Assembly: GCF_018130385.1 (NCBI RefSeq)
Contig: NZ_JAFCLU010000017.1
Location: forward strand, 1 to 64,000
Direction of reading: 5' to 3'
DNA length: 64,000 nt
DNA from: Bradyrhizobium sp. AUGA SZCCT0283
GTDB taxonomy: Bacteria; Pseudomonadota; Alphaproteobacteria; Rhizobiales; Xanthobacteraceae
Made by a program: the position numbers and the translations under genes. The first letter of the stretch is position 1, and each line of letters begins with the position of its first letter. Positions 43,716 through 52,554 of the stretch are shown piece after piece. Under the pieces are notes generated by a model. That model searched no databases. It was not told the DNA's origin and saw only the letters and a list, made by a program, of their open reading frames with translations.

Positions 43716-45152
43716 TCAAAATTTGAGACGCTTCGCTACCGCGAACAGGAGAGGCAGTGCGGCCTTTGGAATGATGGGCTTCGCGCTGCGCGCCAAGCGC
43801 CTCGCCCTTCCCTTAAGTCCGAGCCTTGCGAGCCGCTGCTCCAACTCGTTAATGGCCGCTGCCGATTCCGCGCGCAGGGCGGCGAGCTCCGAAGCCGACT
43901 CGGCGCGCAGGCCGGCGAGCTCCGAAGCGCCTTGTTGTAGTCGTTCGCTGACGATCTCGAGCTCGCGTTGCAGCGCGACGCTTTTTATGCGGTAGCGATC
44001 TCGCTCCGACTGGACGTCCGCGAGCTGCTCCTCCAACTGCCTAACCTCCCGCAACTGCTTTATCGCCGCTGCCGATTCCGCACGCAGGGCGGCGAGCTCC
44101 GAAGCCGACTCGGCGCGCAAGGCGGCAAGCTCCGAAGCGCCTTTTTGTAGTCGTTCGCTGACGATCTCGAGCTCGCGTTGCAGCGCGACGCTTTTTATGC
44201 GGTAGCGATCTCGCTCCGACTGGACGTACGCGAGCTGCTCCTCCAACTGCCTAACATCCCGCAACTGCTTTATCGCCGCTGCCGATTCCGCACGTAGGGC
44301 GGCGAGCTCCAAAGCCGAATCGGCGCGCAAGGCGGCAAGCTCCGACTTGACACTCGCCAGCTGGTCGTCAACTCCCATCATCGTCGCATAGTTGGTCATG
44401 GAGATTGGGAAGGCCGCTGTCGAATAAGGCTGCAGTCGATGCGCGCCCCAGATCCCGATGAAATAGCTACACGTCTCAGCGCCGAATCCGCCGTCGTCTC
44501 TCGGAGGTACGATCACGGCGTCACCAGCCTTAGCTCCGTCTATCATGGCGGATTGACCAACTCGAGGATACCCAGCCGCGGGGAGCCCTACAGCGCCGAA
44601 GCCCAGCATCGCACTGCCAATCAGCCATTGGGCGTCACTGCCAAGGATCTTGCTGGTCAGTGCTTGAAACTCGCCAATACTGTATTTTCGCTTGTGGAAA
44701 GGATTGCCGCACGACGGATCAGGGTAATACCAATGATCATTCGGGCAGGAGATGATGAAAGTAGCGTCTGGCTTCGCTACGTTTTTGAGCGCCATAAGAA
44801 ACTTCTTGGGATCATCGATGTGCTCAATGGTTTCCAGCGAGACGATGACGTCGAATGTCGCCGCGGGGAACTTCTCCTGAATATCAGACGCATCAAAATG
44901 CTCAAAGCTGACGTCGGGCGCCTCGAACCGTAACCGCGCGGCCGAGATGGCATCTGCCGACACATCGATCCCGCACACGCTGAAGGCGCCCCAGGATTTA
45001 AGGAAGTGCGAGCCGTAGCCCTCGCCGCATGCGATATCGAGTACACGTTTTCCTTCGACATGAGGCTTGGCAAGCAGATAGCGGGCGATATGAATCGCCG
45101 CTTCAGTTGCGCTGTATGGTACGTGATCCGCGAGGCTCAGCCTTTCCATCAT
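43716..45152 (-). CDS. SAM methyltransferase with long duplicated coiled coil
   Basis: 478 residues. The N-terminal class I methyltransferase (about 1-245) has motif I RVLDIACGEGYGSHFL, GIDVSADAI and VSLETIEHIDDP. From about 270 to 455 is a continuous coiled coil rich in ALRAES heptads, including two nearly identical 70-residue units (KQLR(D/E)VRQLEEQLA then VQSERDRYRIKSVALQREL), and a basic C-terminal tail. The layout recalls WbdD-type chain terminators, where methylation caps a glycan and the coiled coil measures its length before ABC export. No kinase domain is present. It overlaps the Wzt-like stop by four bases and is 28 bases from the fusion gene. Confidence 0.83.
   Translation of the reverse strand: MMERLSLADHVPYSATEAAIHIARYLLAKPHVEGKRVLDIACGEGYGSHFLKSWGAFSVCGIDVSADAISAARLRFEAPDVSFEHFDASDIQEKFPAATFDVIVSLETIEHIDDPKKFLMALKNVAKPDATFIISCPNDHWYYPDPSCGNPFHKRKYSIGEFQALTSKILGSDAQWLIGSAMLGFGAVGLPAAGYPRVGQSAMIDGAKAGDAVIVPPRDDGGFGAETCSYFIGIWGAHRLQPYSTAAFPISMTNYATMMGVDDQLASVKSELAALRADSALELAALRAESAAAIKQLRDVRQLEEQLAYVQSERDRYRIKSVALQRELEIVSERLQKGASELAALRAESASELAALRAESAAAIKQLREVRQLEEQLADVQSERDRYRIKSVALQRELEIVSERLQQGASELAGLRAESASELAALRAESAAAINELEQRLARLGLKGRARRLARSAKPIIPKAALPLLFAVAKRLKF
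43851..44340. repeat. 210-bp tandem repeat inside the coiled-coil gene
   Basis: TCCGAAGCGCC begins one unit at 43921 and the next at 44131, exactly 210 bases (70 codons) apart, with long identical stretches. A partial third unit extends to about 43851. The period keeps frame, so unit number can change without breaking the gene. Confidence 0.88.
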
Positions 45153-46549
45153 CGGCCAGCATTCTCCCTGCCTGTCTCATGCCGGACCCGCACAATCTCT
45201 TGGCCAGGTTCACCGTCAATCGTCACGTTCCATATGCGATCCAAGTCGACTAGGCCCACCGAGCGGAAGGTATCAACGACACGGAACGGGCAAACACCCT
45301 TGGCATCGGCATGCACAAGCACTCCGCCATGATCATTGACTGCAACACGCCACATGTATTTGCCGGCGAGCAGCGGCAAATTCGGAAATGTGACCGTGAC
45401 CTCGCCTTGCCTGCCGCTTCTGTGAGGGGCGATACCCTCCATCAGCGTCGTGGCACCGCAAACATACAGACCATCGTGCTTGTAGAGATTGAACACGAAA
45501 CTGATGCCATCGACATGGGTATCGGTCAAGGCGCGGAACCGCATCCTAAGCTTGACTGAATCATGCGAACGCATCGTCTCGATGGGGGTTCCATCCTCGG
45601 CCAGAAATGCGACTTCGGTGATCTCGAACAATTTGCCAGGAGGGTGTTCAACTGGCGCGGCAAACTCGGTGGAAGGTGGATCAGCGGCGGCCCCGCCGGC
45701 GGGATCTTCCGGGTCCGACGTAGTAGAGGGCGCCGCGCTTGGCTGAGAGGGGGGCTCCGGGCTCACGTGACTAATTTGCTCGGCTGGCGGTTGTATGTCC
45801 TCGAGATACAGGCCCGTCACCTCGGAGGCGGTGCCATAGGTTACGAGCTGCCCGTTCTTGAGATAGGCGGCTTTGTCGCACATGGAGCGGACGAGATATT
45901 GATCGTGCGCGACAACCAGAATGGTGCAACCTCCCTCCTTGATCTCGTAGAAGCGGTTGAGACATTTCTGCTGGAAAGGCGCATCGCCGACAGCGAGAAT
46001 CTCGTCGACGATGAGGATCTTAGGATCGACATGGATCGCGACCGCAAAGGCGAGTCTTGCGTACATGCCGCTTGAATAGGTCTTAACCGGTCGCTCGATA
46101 TAGGCTCCAATGTCGGCGAAACTCACGATTTCATCGTATTTGCGCTCGATCTCGGCATGGCTCATGCCGAGCAATTGGCCGTATACCATGATGTTGTCAT
46201 GACCGCTGAATTCCGGATTGAAGCCGGCGCCGAGCTCGATTAGTGGTGCGACGCGCCCCTTGACCTGCACGCTGCCCTCAGAGGGGCTCAGCGTTCCGGC
46301 TAAGATCTGCAACAGCGTCGACTTGCCAGCACCGTTCCGGCCGATGATGCCGACGGTCTCGCCCTCGCTCACTTCGAAGCTCACATCCTGGAGCACGGTG
46401 ATCTCTTGGTAGAAGCGCCGCTTCCGCCAAATCATCTGCTTGAGGCGATCGACGGGCCGAGCAAACAGCAGATAACGCTTCGTGACGTTCCGAACGCGGA
46501 TGGCGATGTCCGTCCCATCGAGCGGGCTCGCCTTTGTCTCAGACGACAT
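45149..46549 (-). CDS. wzt: Wzt-type polysaccharide ABC transporter ATPase
   Basis: 466 residues from ATG 46549. N-terminal ABC domain: Walker A GIIGRNGAGKSTLL, signature YSSGMYARLA, Walker B KILIVDEILAVGD, H-loop VVAHDQ. A Pro/Ala-rich linker at about 255-305 leads to a C-terminal beta-sandwich of the Wzt type (about 310-450: KLRMRFRALTDTHVDGISFV, GKYMWRVAVNDHGGVL). Such domains bind the capped end of the glycan before export. An upstream TTG (46555) is possible. The start overlaps the permease gene by 11 bases. Confidence 0.93.
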   Translation of the reverse strand: MSSETKASPLDGTDIAIRVRNVTKRYLLFARPVDRLKQMIWRKRRFYQEITVLQDVSFEVSEGETVGIIGRNGAGKSTLLQILAGTLSPSEGSVQVKGRVAPLIELGAGFNPEFSGHDNIMVYGQLLGMSHAEIERKYDEIVSFADIGAYIERPVKTYSSGMYARLAFAVAIHVDPKILIVDEILAVGDAPFQQKCLNRFYEIKEGGCTILVVAHDQYLVRSMCDKAAYLKNGQLVTYGTASEVTGLYLEDIQPPAEQISHVSPEPPSQPSAAPSTTSDPEDPAGGAAADPPSTEFAAPVEHPPGKLFEITEVAFLAEDGTPIETMRSHDSVKLRMRFRALTDTHVDGISFVFNLYKHDGLYVCGATTLMEGIAPHRSGRQGEVTVTFPNLPLLAGKYMWRVAVNDHGGVLVHADAKGVCPFRVVDTFRSVGLVDLDRIWNVTIDGEPGQEIVRVRHETGRENAGR

Positions 46550-47336
46550 CGGCAAACGCCTTTTTCGTGCGCATGAAGCCCCAATATCCCAGCTGGGCCA
46601 CGCTTGCCGTCACCACATAGAGCATGAGAAGCATGAGAGCTGAGGGGGGGCGGCCATCGAAGATCGCGGAACGCATCATCTCGATAATAAGCGTCAGCGG
46701 ATTGAGCGCGATAACGACACGGAAGGGTTCAGGAACGGCCGAAAGCGGATAAAATACTGGGGATAAAAACGTGAGCAACGAGACAACAACCCCCACGATC
46801 TGGCGCAGGTCGCGCAGAAACACCCCGAGAGAGGCGAGGCCCCATCCCACCCCGGCCGTTAGCATAACGAGAGGGGGCAAGATCGCGGGCACCCAGAAGA
46901 TCGTGGCATAGGGCAGTCCTGCAGCGAGCAGCAGGCCGAGCAGGAAGACGCCGAACGAAACCATAGCGGCGAACAGCGCTACGGCGATCGCAATCGGCAC
47001 CAGCGTCTCTAGCGGGAAAATCACCTTTTTTACGTAGGCCGGGTTTTCAAGGATCAGACCTGGCGCGCGGTTGAACAACTCTGCGACGAATTGGAAGACG
47101 ATAAGCCCCACGAAAACGCGGAGGGCGAAATCGGAATACCGCCCACTCGTGCCTGGCCAGCTCACAACGAAGATGTGGCTAAAGACGACCGAGTAGATGA
47201 GTAGCATCAGGATAGGCACGACTACGTAGTGGCCCAGCCCGAGGTAGGTGCCCACGATGCGTGTACGGATCTCGCGGGTGGCAAGCAATCTTACGGTCGC
47301 ACGCGCGTACCGATCGAATAAGAAGTCATAGAACAT
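46539..47336 (-). CDS. wzm: Wzm-type polysaccharide ABC transporter permease
   Basis: 265 residues with about six membrane helices: ALRVFVGLIVFQFVAELFNR, VKKVIFPLETLVPIAIAVAL, FRVVIALNPLTLIIEMMRSA and others. It matches the ABC-2 permease family for polysaccharides and, with the next gene, forms an exporter for lipid-linked O-antigen-like glycans. First gene of the four-gene leftward operon; the promoter should lie in 47337-47888. Confidence 0.93.
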   Translation of the reverse strand: MFYDFLFDRYARATVRLLATREIRTRIVGTYLGLGHYVVVPILMLLIYSVVFSHIFVVSWPGTSGRYSDFALRVFVGLIVFQFVAELFNRAPGLILENPAYVKKVIFPLETLVPIAIAVALFAAMVSFGVFLLGLLLAAGLPYATIFWVPAILPPLVMLTAGVGWGLASLGVFLRDLRQIVGVVVSLLTFLSPVFYPLSAVPEPFRVVIALNPLTLIIEMMRSAIFDGRPPSALMLLMLYVVTASVAQLGYWGFMRTKKAFADVV

Positions 47337-47888
47337 TATTAATTCGCCAAGTCATGCCTGTCCGCGGGTGCTCTCAACGCTTGTGCCCGCCATCGCGCTA
47401 CGGGGTGGCCTCCCCTTCAAGCGGAGCCGTTTTTCCTCGACCGAAATGCTCAATGACTCTCAAGGAGTTCCATTGTTCTATCGCGCAGCTAAGATCCTTC
47501 CCATTCTTACCGGAAGGAAGGTGACCGCGTGACAGCCCTATGTTGCGTGGCATCGAATGTCAATCAATGGTTAGTATAAAACGGGAACGGCTGCAGACTG
47601 CCTTTGCTCGTCAATTCAACCCTAAGGTAGCGCCGGGACCACGGACATTTATGCGATGTTGGAGGAGAAACAAAGTTACGACGAGCCGCACCTCGGTAGT
47701 AGTTCGCCCAAATCGCAGCACGTTTCCGGCTGATTAGAGGCTCCACGCAGATACTTGCAAGTCGAAATTCCATGCTTGCAGAATGAAAAGCTTTTTGGCC
47801 AGCCAACCGCTTCATTGTTTTTCGACCACAAAAGGTCAGTTTTCCAGCTTGCTGCATCGAGCTCCGAGGACAACACTCGCCAAGGAGC
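47337..47888. other. Intergenic region upstream of the exporter operon
   Basis: 552 bases. It should carry the promoter of the wzm operon and sequence downstream of the HAD gene. No recognisable gene, repeat or RNA; frames in it have no family similarity. Confidence 0.4.
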
Positions 47889-49925
47889 TCACTTCTGTTT
47901 CTGATATCTGATCTTCCGAAGCTTGTATTTATGAGCCAAAAAGAACAGCAACCTCAGGATCAATTTGTGTATGTTCGAAACCCCTGGTTGGCGCTCGATG
48001 GCCGGAACCCATTGAGTTTTTCGTATGTACAGAATGACATCATTTCGGATCTTACGGTTGAACACGCCAAAGAACATTTCTTTTATTGACGGCGGTTGTC
48101 CACGGTCAAAATATCCCCCGAACCCAAAGACATCGTGCTGAGGCACTTCTAGAAAGGTCTGCACCAAACCTTGCGGCGGCGATCGCGTGAGGTGCTCCCA
48201 AATTCTCATGCCAATCACTCGCATCTCGCTCGACATTACAGCGTACTGCAATAGCGCTGGGCCCCATTGTTGGGCAGCAAAGACCACCCCGTCTTGAAAA
48301 TGCTGCGGAAAGCCGGGTTTCTCAGCGGTGGCGTGAATGGACTTTAGCGGAACGGGCATTCCATAGATGAGGTCGTAGCCCTCGGTACTCCCAGTTGCTG
48401 AGCTGCAAATTATCTCGAGCGGCTCAAACGAGTCGAACAATTCCGTAAAAGAACCGTTCTGCTCGTCCGGTCCGTACGCAACCTTTTCAACGTTCGACTG
48501 TTGAGCGTTCAGAAAGCTCCGAAGGCCCAGATAGTAGCCTGCAAAATGCGTGCTTGGGTATATCCGCGCGAGATTGTCTTGGATAGTACCTCTCCATCCG
48601 ATATCGACCACCCCGATTTTCCGTTGTCCTGTGAAACCTTGCTCTTGCAAGTAGAGGCCCAGCAGTGTGCGCCGTTTTCCGCACTCCCGGAGTGCCGCCT
48701 CACGAAAGATCTCGCTATCAAGAAGTTGTCGAACCCGGGGGTCGTCTTCAGGATGAACTAAGAGTTCGTTAGCCGATATTTTGAGCGACGATAGCAGTTC
48801 ATTAAAATCCCTTGCATCCAGACCGAGAATTTGGAACAGCGTCGAAGCTCGCTGCTGCCACTGAAGTGTCCAGACCAACATAAGCTCGTCGATGCCAATC
48901 TTCTCAGCGAGGGAAGCCGAAAATGTCGACAAGCGACTGACCGCTAACGCACCGGATTCGGGCAGCCGCAAGCCGGAGAGAACATTCTGAGGAAACACCG
49001 TCGCGAAAACACGATGGAAGAACTCTCCTTCCTGCGAGAGGAAAAAGAGTCGGTCAACTTTATCAAGAATTGCGCGTTCGGCCACAAACAAGCAGAAACC
49101 TAGAAACAAAGGTGCTGCTCTTACGCCCGCGCGAAACGCTGCCGAGCGACTCGGCTGGTCGGTTGACGTTTCCCGAATAGCCAAGTTTTCAGTTTCAGCT
49201 GCAAGGTGCTCAAACAAAGCTTCGCGTGAACCAAACGCGATTTCGTGACGGCAGCGACGCTCGCCAGCTGACGCGGGAGAAAAGTGCACGGCAGCGACAC
49301 CGAGACTCCGAGCAACTTCCACATCAGAGTACATGTTGTCTCCGATGTGCAGATGGTGCTCCGGCCTTATCCCCAAGCTCTTCTGGGCATGTAAAAATAG
49401 ACCTCCAGATCTCTTGTTCTGTTGGACGTCGCAAGAAACAAATCCATCTGGAACTAGCTCATGGATTCCCTTCGATTGGAGGAGTCGAGCGACCATCGAA
49501 GAAGGCATGTAGAAATCCGAAAGATAAATCGTTCTCTTAGCAGGATGGCCCCTTAAGAATTCAGAAATTTCCCGATCGACGTACGAGCACTCAAGCTCGA
49601 GTGATAGTTCGAATTCGGCCAGCTCTTCCGCAAGCTCTGCTGCTTCCCCGGAATCCGAAATGGCCAGTGTAGACTCTACCCATTCGCGGCACACGTCGAG
49701 CAAGTTGTATTCGTCGTCGTAGCCCGCAAGCGTAGATCGTCGCCCTATCTCACGCTCGACCGCGAGCCGCTCCTGGTAAAGCTCCCAGTGATCGCTCGTC
49801 GGGTTGGTGAGCCTGTCGTTAAACCGGAGAAAGACATGCTTTGCGAGGGATAGCTTTACTGCCTCCGGGTGGCACGTGCGCCTTAGAAGCGTATCCCAGA
49901 TATCGACGCTTCGGAGCTCATACAT
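47889..49925 (-). CDS. HAD hydrolase joined to a shared surface-glycan-locus domain
   Basis: 678 residues. The N-terminal HAD hydrolase (about 1-235) has motif I VDIWDTLLRR (Asp nucleophile), motif II TIYLSDFYMPS, and motif IV LHIGDNMYSDVEVARSLG. The C-terminal 440 residues share landmarks with the 51208 protein: RLFFLSQEGEFFHRVF here against VLFFSREGKLLKEMF there, and VDIGWRGTIQDNL against VDVGWKGTIQDNL. This second domain is unassigned. HAD proteins of this type recur in O-antigen/EPS clusters, but neither substrate is known. It lies 53 bases after galE on the same strand. Confidence 0.78.
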   Translation of the reverse strand: MYELRSVDIWDTLLRRTCHPEAVKLSLAKHVFLRFNDRLTNPTSDHWELYQERLAVEREIGRRSTLAGYDDEYNLLDVCREWVESTLAISDSGEAAELAEELAEFELSLELECSYVDREISEFLRGHPAKRTIYLSDFYMPSSMVARLLQSKGIHELVPDGFVSCDVQQNKRSGGLFLHAQKSLGIRPEHHLHIGDNMYSDVEVARSLGVAAVHFSPASAGERRCRHEIAFGSREALFEHLAAETENLAIRETSTDQPSRSAAFRAGVRAAPLFLGFCLFVAERAILDKVDRLFFLSQEGEFFHRVFATVFPQNVLSGLRLPESGALAVSRLSTFSASLAEKIGIDELMLVWTLQWQQRASTLFQILGLDARDFNELLSSLKISANELLVHPEDDPRVRQLLDSEIFREAALRECGKRRTLLGLYLQEQGFTGQRKIGVVDIGWRGTIQDNLARIYPSTHFAGYYLGLRSFLNAQQSNVEKVAYGPDEQNGSFTELFDSFEPLEIICSSATGSTEGYDLIYGMPVPLKSIHATAEKPGFPQHFQDGVVFAAQQWGPALLQYAVMSSEMRVIGMRIWEHLTRSPPQGLVQTFLEVPQHDVFGFGGYFDRGQPPSIKEMFFGVFNRKIRNDVILYIRKTQWVPAIERQPGVSNIHKLILRLLFFLAHKYKLRKIRYQKQK

Positions 49926-49978
49926 CAGACGATTTAACCCTCTGCCGTAACTGGATTGTGGCCGCTGTCACTTAGAAG

Positions 49979-50989
49979 CTAGGTACCGCGATAACCATTT
50001 GGGTTCTTCAGTTGCCAACGCCAATGGTCGGCACACATCTGCGTCAATGATCGCGTCGCTTTCCAACCGAACGTTGCTTCCGCCAGCATCGGATCGGCAT
50101 AACAGATGGCAACATCACCGGGCCTGCGTTCACCAAATACATACGGAATTGACCTCCCGCTCACGGCCTCAAATGTTCGAATAACCTCCAGAACGCTGGC
50201 GCCACTGCCTGTTCCAAGATTAGCGGTCAGCACGCCCGGCACTTTCAGGTGGCTCAAAGCACTTAGATGGCCGGATGCAAGATCGACAACATGAATAAAG
50301 TCGCGAATTCCAGTGCCATCTGGGGTTTCATAGTCATTGCCCCAAATCACCAGCTTCTCTCGCTTTCCAATTGCCACTTGCGCCACAAACGGTAACAGGT
50401 TGTTCGGGATGCCCATCGGGTCTTCTCCGATTAATCCACTTTCGTGCGCGCCGACCGGATTGAAATAGCGCAGGATCGCAATCCGCCAATCGTTTTCGGA
50501 TTGATGAAGATCCTTCAACATTTCCTCGACAAAGAGCTTTGTGCGGCCGTACGGATTTGTCGGTCTGAGGGGATGTTTCTCGTCGAGCGGCAAATACGTG
50601 GGCGTTCCGTAAACAGTTGCCGACGAACTAAAGACAAGCGTCTTCACGTTTGCTCGCTTCATGGCTGACACGAGCCGCACCGTTCCCAAGACGTTATTCT
50701 CATAGTAAGTCATGGGCTGAACATTAGATTCGGCTACCGCCTTCAGTCCTGCGAGGTGAATAACCGCTGTTACCTCGCAAGAACGAAGGATCTCGTAAAT
50801 CGCCTCTTCGTTCCGGATATCGGCGTGCCAAAAAGCTACCCTTCGCCCGCAGATAGGCTGTATCCTCTCAAGAGAAGCTCTGTTACTGTTCGAAAGATTG
50901 TCGACTGCAACGATATCGAATCCAGCATCAAGTAGCGCCATACAGATATGGGACCCGATGTAGCCAGCGCCGCCTGTTAATAATATCAT
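49979..50989 (-). CDS. galE: UDP-glucose 4-epimerase
   Basis: 336-residue SDR-fold epimerase interconverting UDP-glucose and UDP-galactose. NAD-binding motif GGAGYIGSH at residues 6-14; catalytic Ser with SSATVYG and Tyr-x-x-x-Lys as YGRTK; substrate loop NLLPFVAQVA. Supplies UDP-Gal (or UDP-GalNAc) for the surrounding glycosyltransferases. Divergent from the 51208 gene across a 218-base region. Confidence 0.95.
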   Translation of the reverse strand: MILLTGGAGYIGSHICMALLDAGFDIVAVDNLSNSNRASLERIQPICGRRVAFWHADIRNEEAIYEILRSCEVTAVIHLAGLKAVAESNVQPMTYYENNVLGTVRLVSAMKRANVKTLVFSSSATVYGTPTYLPLDEKHPLRPTNPYGRTKLFVEEMLKDLHQSENDWRIAILRYFNPVGAHESGLIGEDPMGIPNNLLPFVAQVAIGKREKLVIWGNDYETPDGTGIRDFIHVVDLASGHLSALSHLKVPGVLTANLGTGSGASVLEVIRTFEAVSGRSIPYVFGERRPGDVAICYADPMLAEATFGWKATRSLTQMCADHWRWQLKNPNGYRGT

Positions 50990-51207
50990 TTTCGGAGATT
51001 CCGCATTGCCTAAGCGGCTTCGAAGCCAAACGTGGCCGCCTTCCTCTTCGTCCGATCCTCGCTCGAGCGAGATTGAACCCCAGCAGAGTCTGCGCGTGAG
51101 TGCAGCTTCCGCTTGAGCAATGAATTGAAACCCTATAGGAACGCAAGGGGTTTTTCGAGCAAGCCGATTGGTATCTGCGTCAATTACAAATAAGGACGAA
51201 CGGTTTG

Positions 51208-52509
51208 ATGTTGACGCCCAGACTTCGTAGGGTAGCGGACGAATACTTTAGATTGATACAGGCCGACGTTCCGTTCCAGGAACTTGCCTGGAGTTTCTAT
51301 CTGTTTATCTCACGTCTTGATGCGGAACTCGTAGACTCCAGTGCTGAGCACGTTCTTTTCTTTTCTCGGGAAGGGAAGCTGCTCAAGGAGATGTTCGATG
51401 TCTACCAGGGATCTGCATTGCCCTCTCGCTCTCGGGCGCGAACCCATTACTTCGAAGTGTCTCGACGCTCGACGTTTCTGCTCTCATGCAGACCATTGGA
51501 AGCCGAGAACTTTTCCAATCTTTTTCGCCAATACCGCAAGATCTCGCTTGCGGATTTTCTGAAGAGCCTTTCCCTGGAAGAGCACCTCGAAGAGTTGGCC
51601 GACGATCTTCGTTTACCAGGTGCCGCTCTCGAAGAGGTTTCGGATGACCTACCTACTGATCCTCGATTCAAGGCGCTAATGAGATCGGGAAGGTTTCGAC
51701 AGGCATACTCGGATGGCAGGGTAGAGAGAAGCAAGGCCTTTTCAAAATATCTCTTCGATACATTTTCAGGCTCGATTCCGAAGCAGCTGCATGTAGTCGA
51801 CGTAGGCTGGAAAGGGACGATTCAGGACAACCTCTTTGCTTGGTTCGATCGCGAATTTGGCGAAGATGCAAAAATCGCGGGCCACTATCTGGGACTCATT
51901 GCGGGAGGAACTACTCATAACCGCAATCAAAAGAAAGGGTTATTGTTTTCGTACCTGCATCGGTCGACACCAGCCTTCTACGCCTTTAACGAGAACCGTT
52001 CCCTTTTCGAAATCGTCTTACCGGCCGACCACGGCTCGCCACGTCAATATATTATTGAACCGGACGGAACCTGCCGTATCCTGCACGACTGCTTTCGCGA
52101 ACGTGAGATAATCCACCGAATAATCTGGCCGATCTCCCGCGCCATATTGGCAAACTTTAACCTCATTCACAGTCTGCAGAAAAACATAGGACTATCGCTG
52201 ACGGAAATCGCTGAGCTCGCAGCTCACTTCCATAAACGTCTTGTCTTTCGCCCGACAGCAGCAGAAATCGAGTGGATGGAATCAACTTCACATTTCGAGA
52301 ATTTTGGAGTGTTCCAAGAATCGAGATTTGTCCGGGATAGAAAAATGGGCCTAGCCGAAAGGTTCAAGTATACGTGGCAATTGGTAAGTCGCCGCCAGCT
52401 TGGCGAAGCAGGCTTTTGGCCCTGGCTCGCCATTCGCCAACAAGCGCTGCCAGGAATGAGTTTCCTATATCGCTGCTACAGGATTCAGCAGATGAGCTTC
52501 AGAAAATAG
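51208..52509 (+). CDS. Undescribed glycan-locus protein, paralogue of the HAD protein's C-terminal half
   Basis: 433 residues from ATG 51208 (AAGGACG upstream; a TTG at 51205 is adjacent). Key motifs: EHVLFFSREGKLLKEMFDVY at about 46-65, FEVSRRSTFLLS, VDVGWKGTIQDNLFAWFDRE at about 198-217, and AGHYLGLIAGGT. The same order is found in the C-terminal part of the 47889 protein, but no HAD domain is present here. It contains no recognised catalytic motif. Occurrence among galE and glycosyltransferases suggests glycan assembly. Confidence 0.75.
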   Translation: MLTPRLRRVADEYFRLIQADVPFQELAWSFYLFISRLDAELVDSSAEHVLFFSREGKLLKEMFDVYQGSALPSRSRARTHYFEVSRRSTFLLSCRPLEAENFSNLFRQYRKISLADFLKSLSLEEHLEELADDLRLPGAALEEVSDDLPTDPRFKALMRSGRFRQAYSDGRVERSKAFSKYLFDTFSGSIPKQLHVVDVGWKGTIQDNLFAWFDREFGEDAKIAGHYLGLIAGGTTHNRNQKKGLLFSYLHRSTPAFYAFNENRSLFEIVLPADHGSPRQYIIEPDGTCRILHDCFREREIIHRIIWPISRAILANFNLIHSLQKNIGLSLTEIAELAAHFHKRLVFRPTAAEIEWMESTSHFENFGVFQESRFVRDRKMGLAERFKYTWQLVSRRQLGEAGFWPWLAIRQQALPGMSFLYRCYRIQQMSFRK

Positions 52510-52554
52510 TGGTTCCATTCGCATCCAATCAAATGAAAATTTGAAGCTCATCAA

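Noticed and set aside
43851..44340. CRISPR-like or intergenic repeat
   Set aside because: The 210-bp units are in frame inside a coiled-coil coding region.
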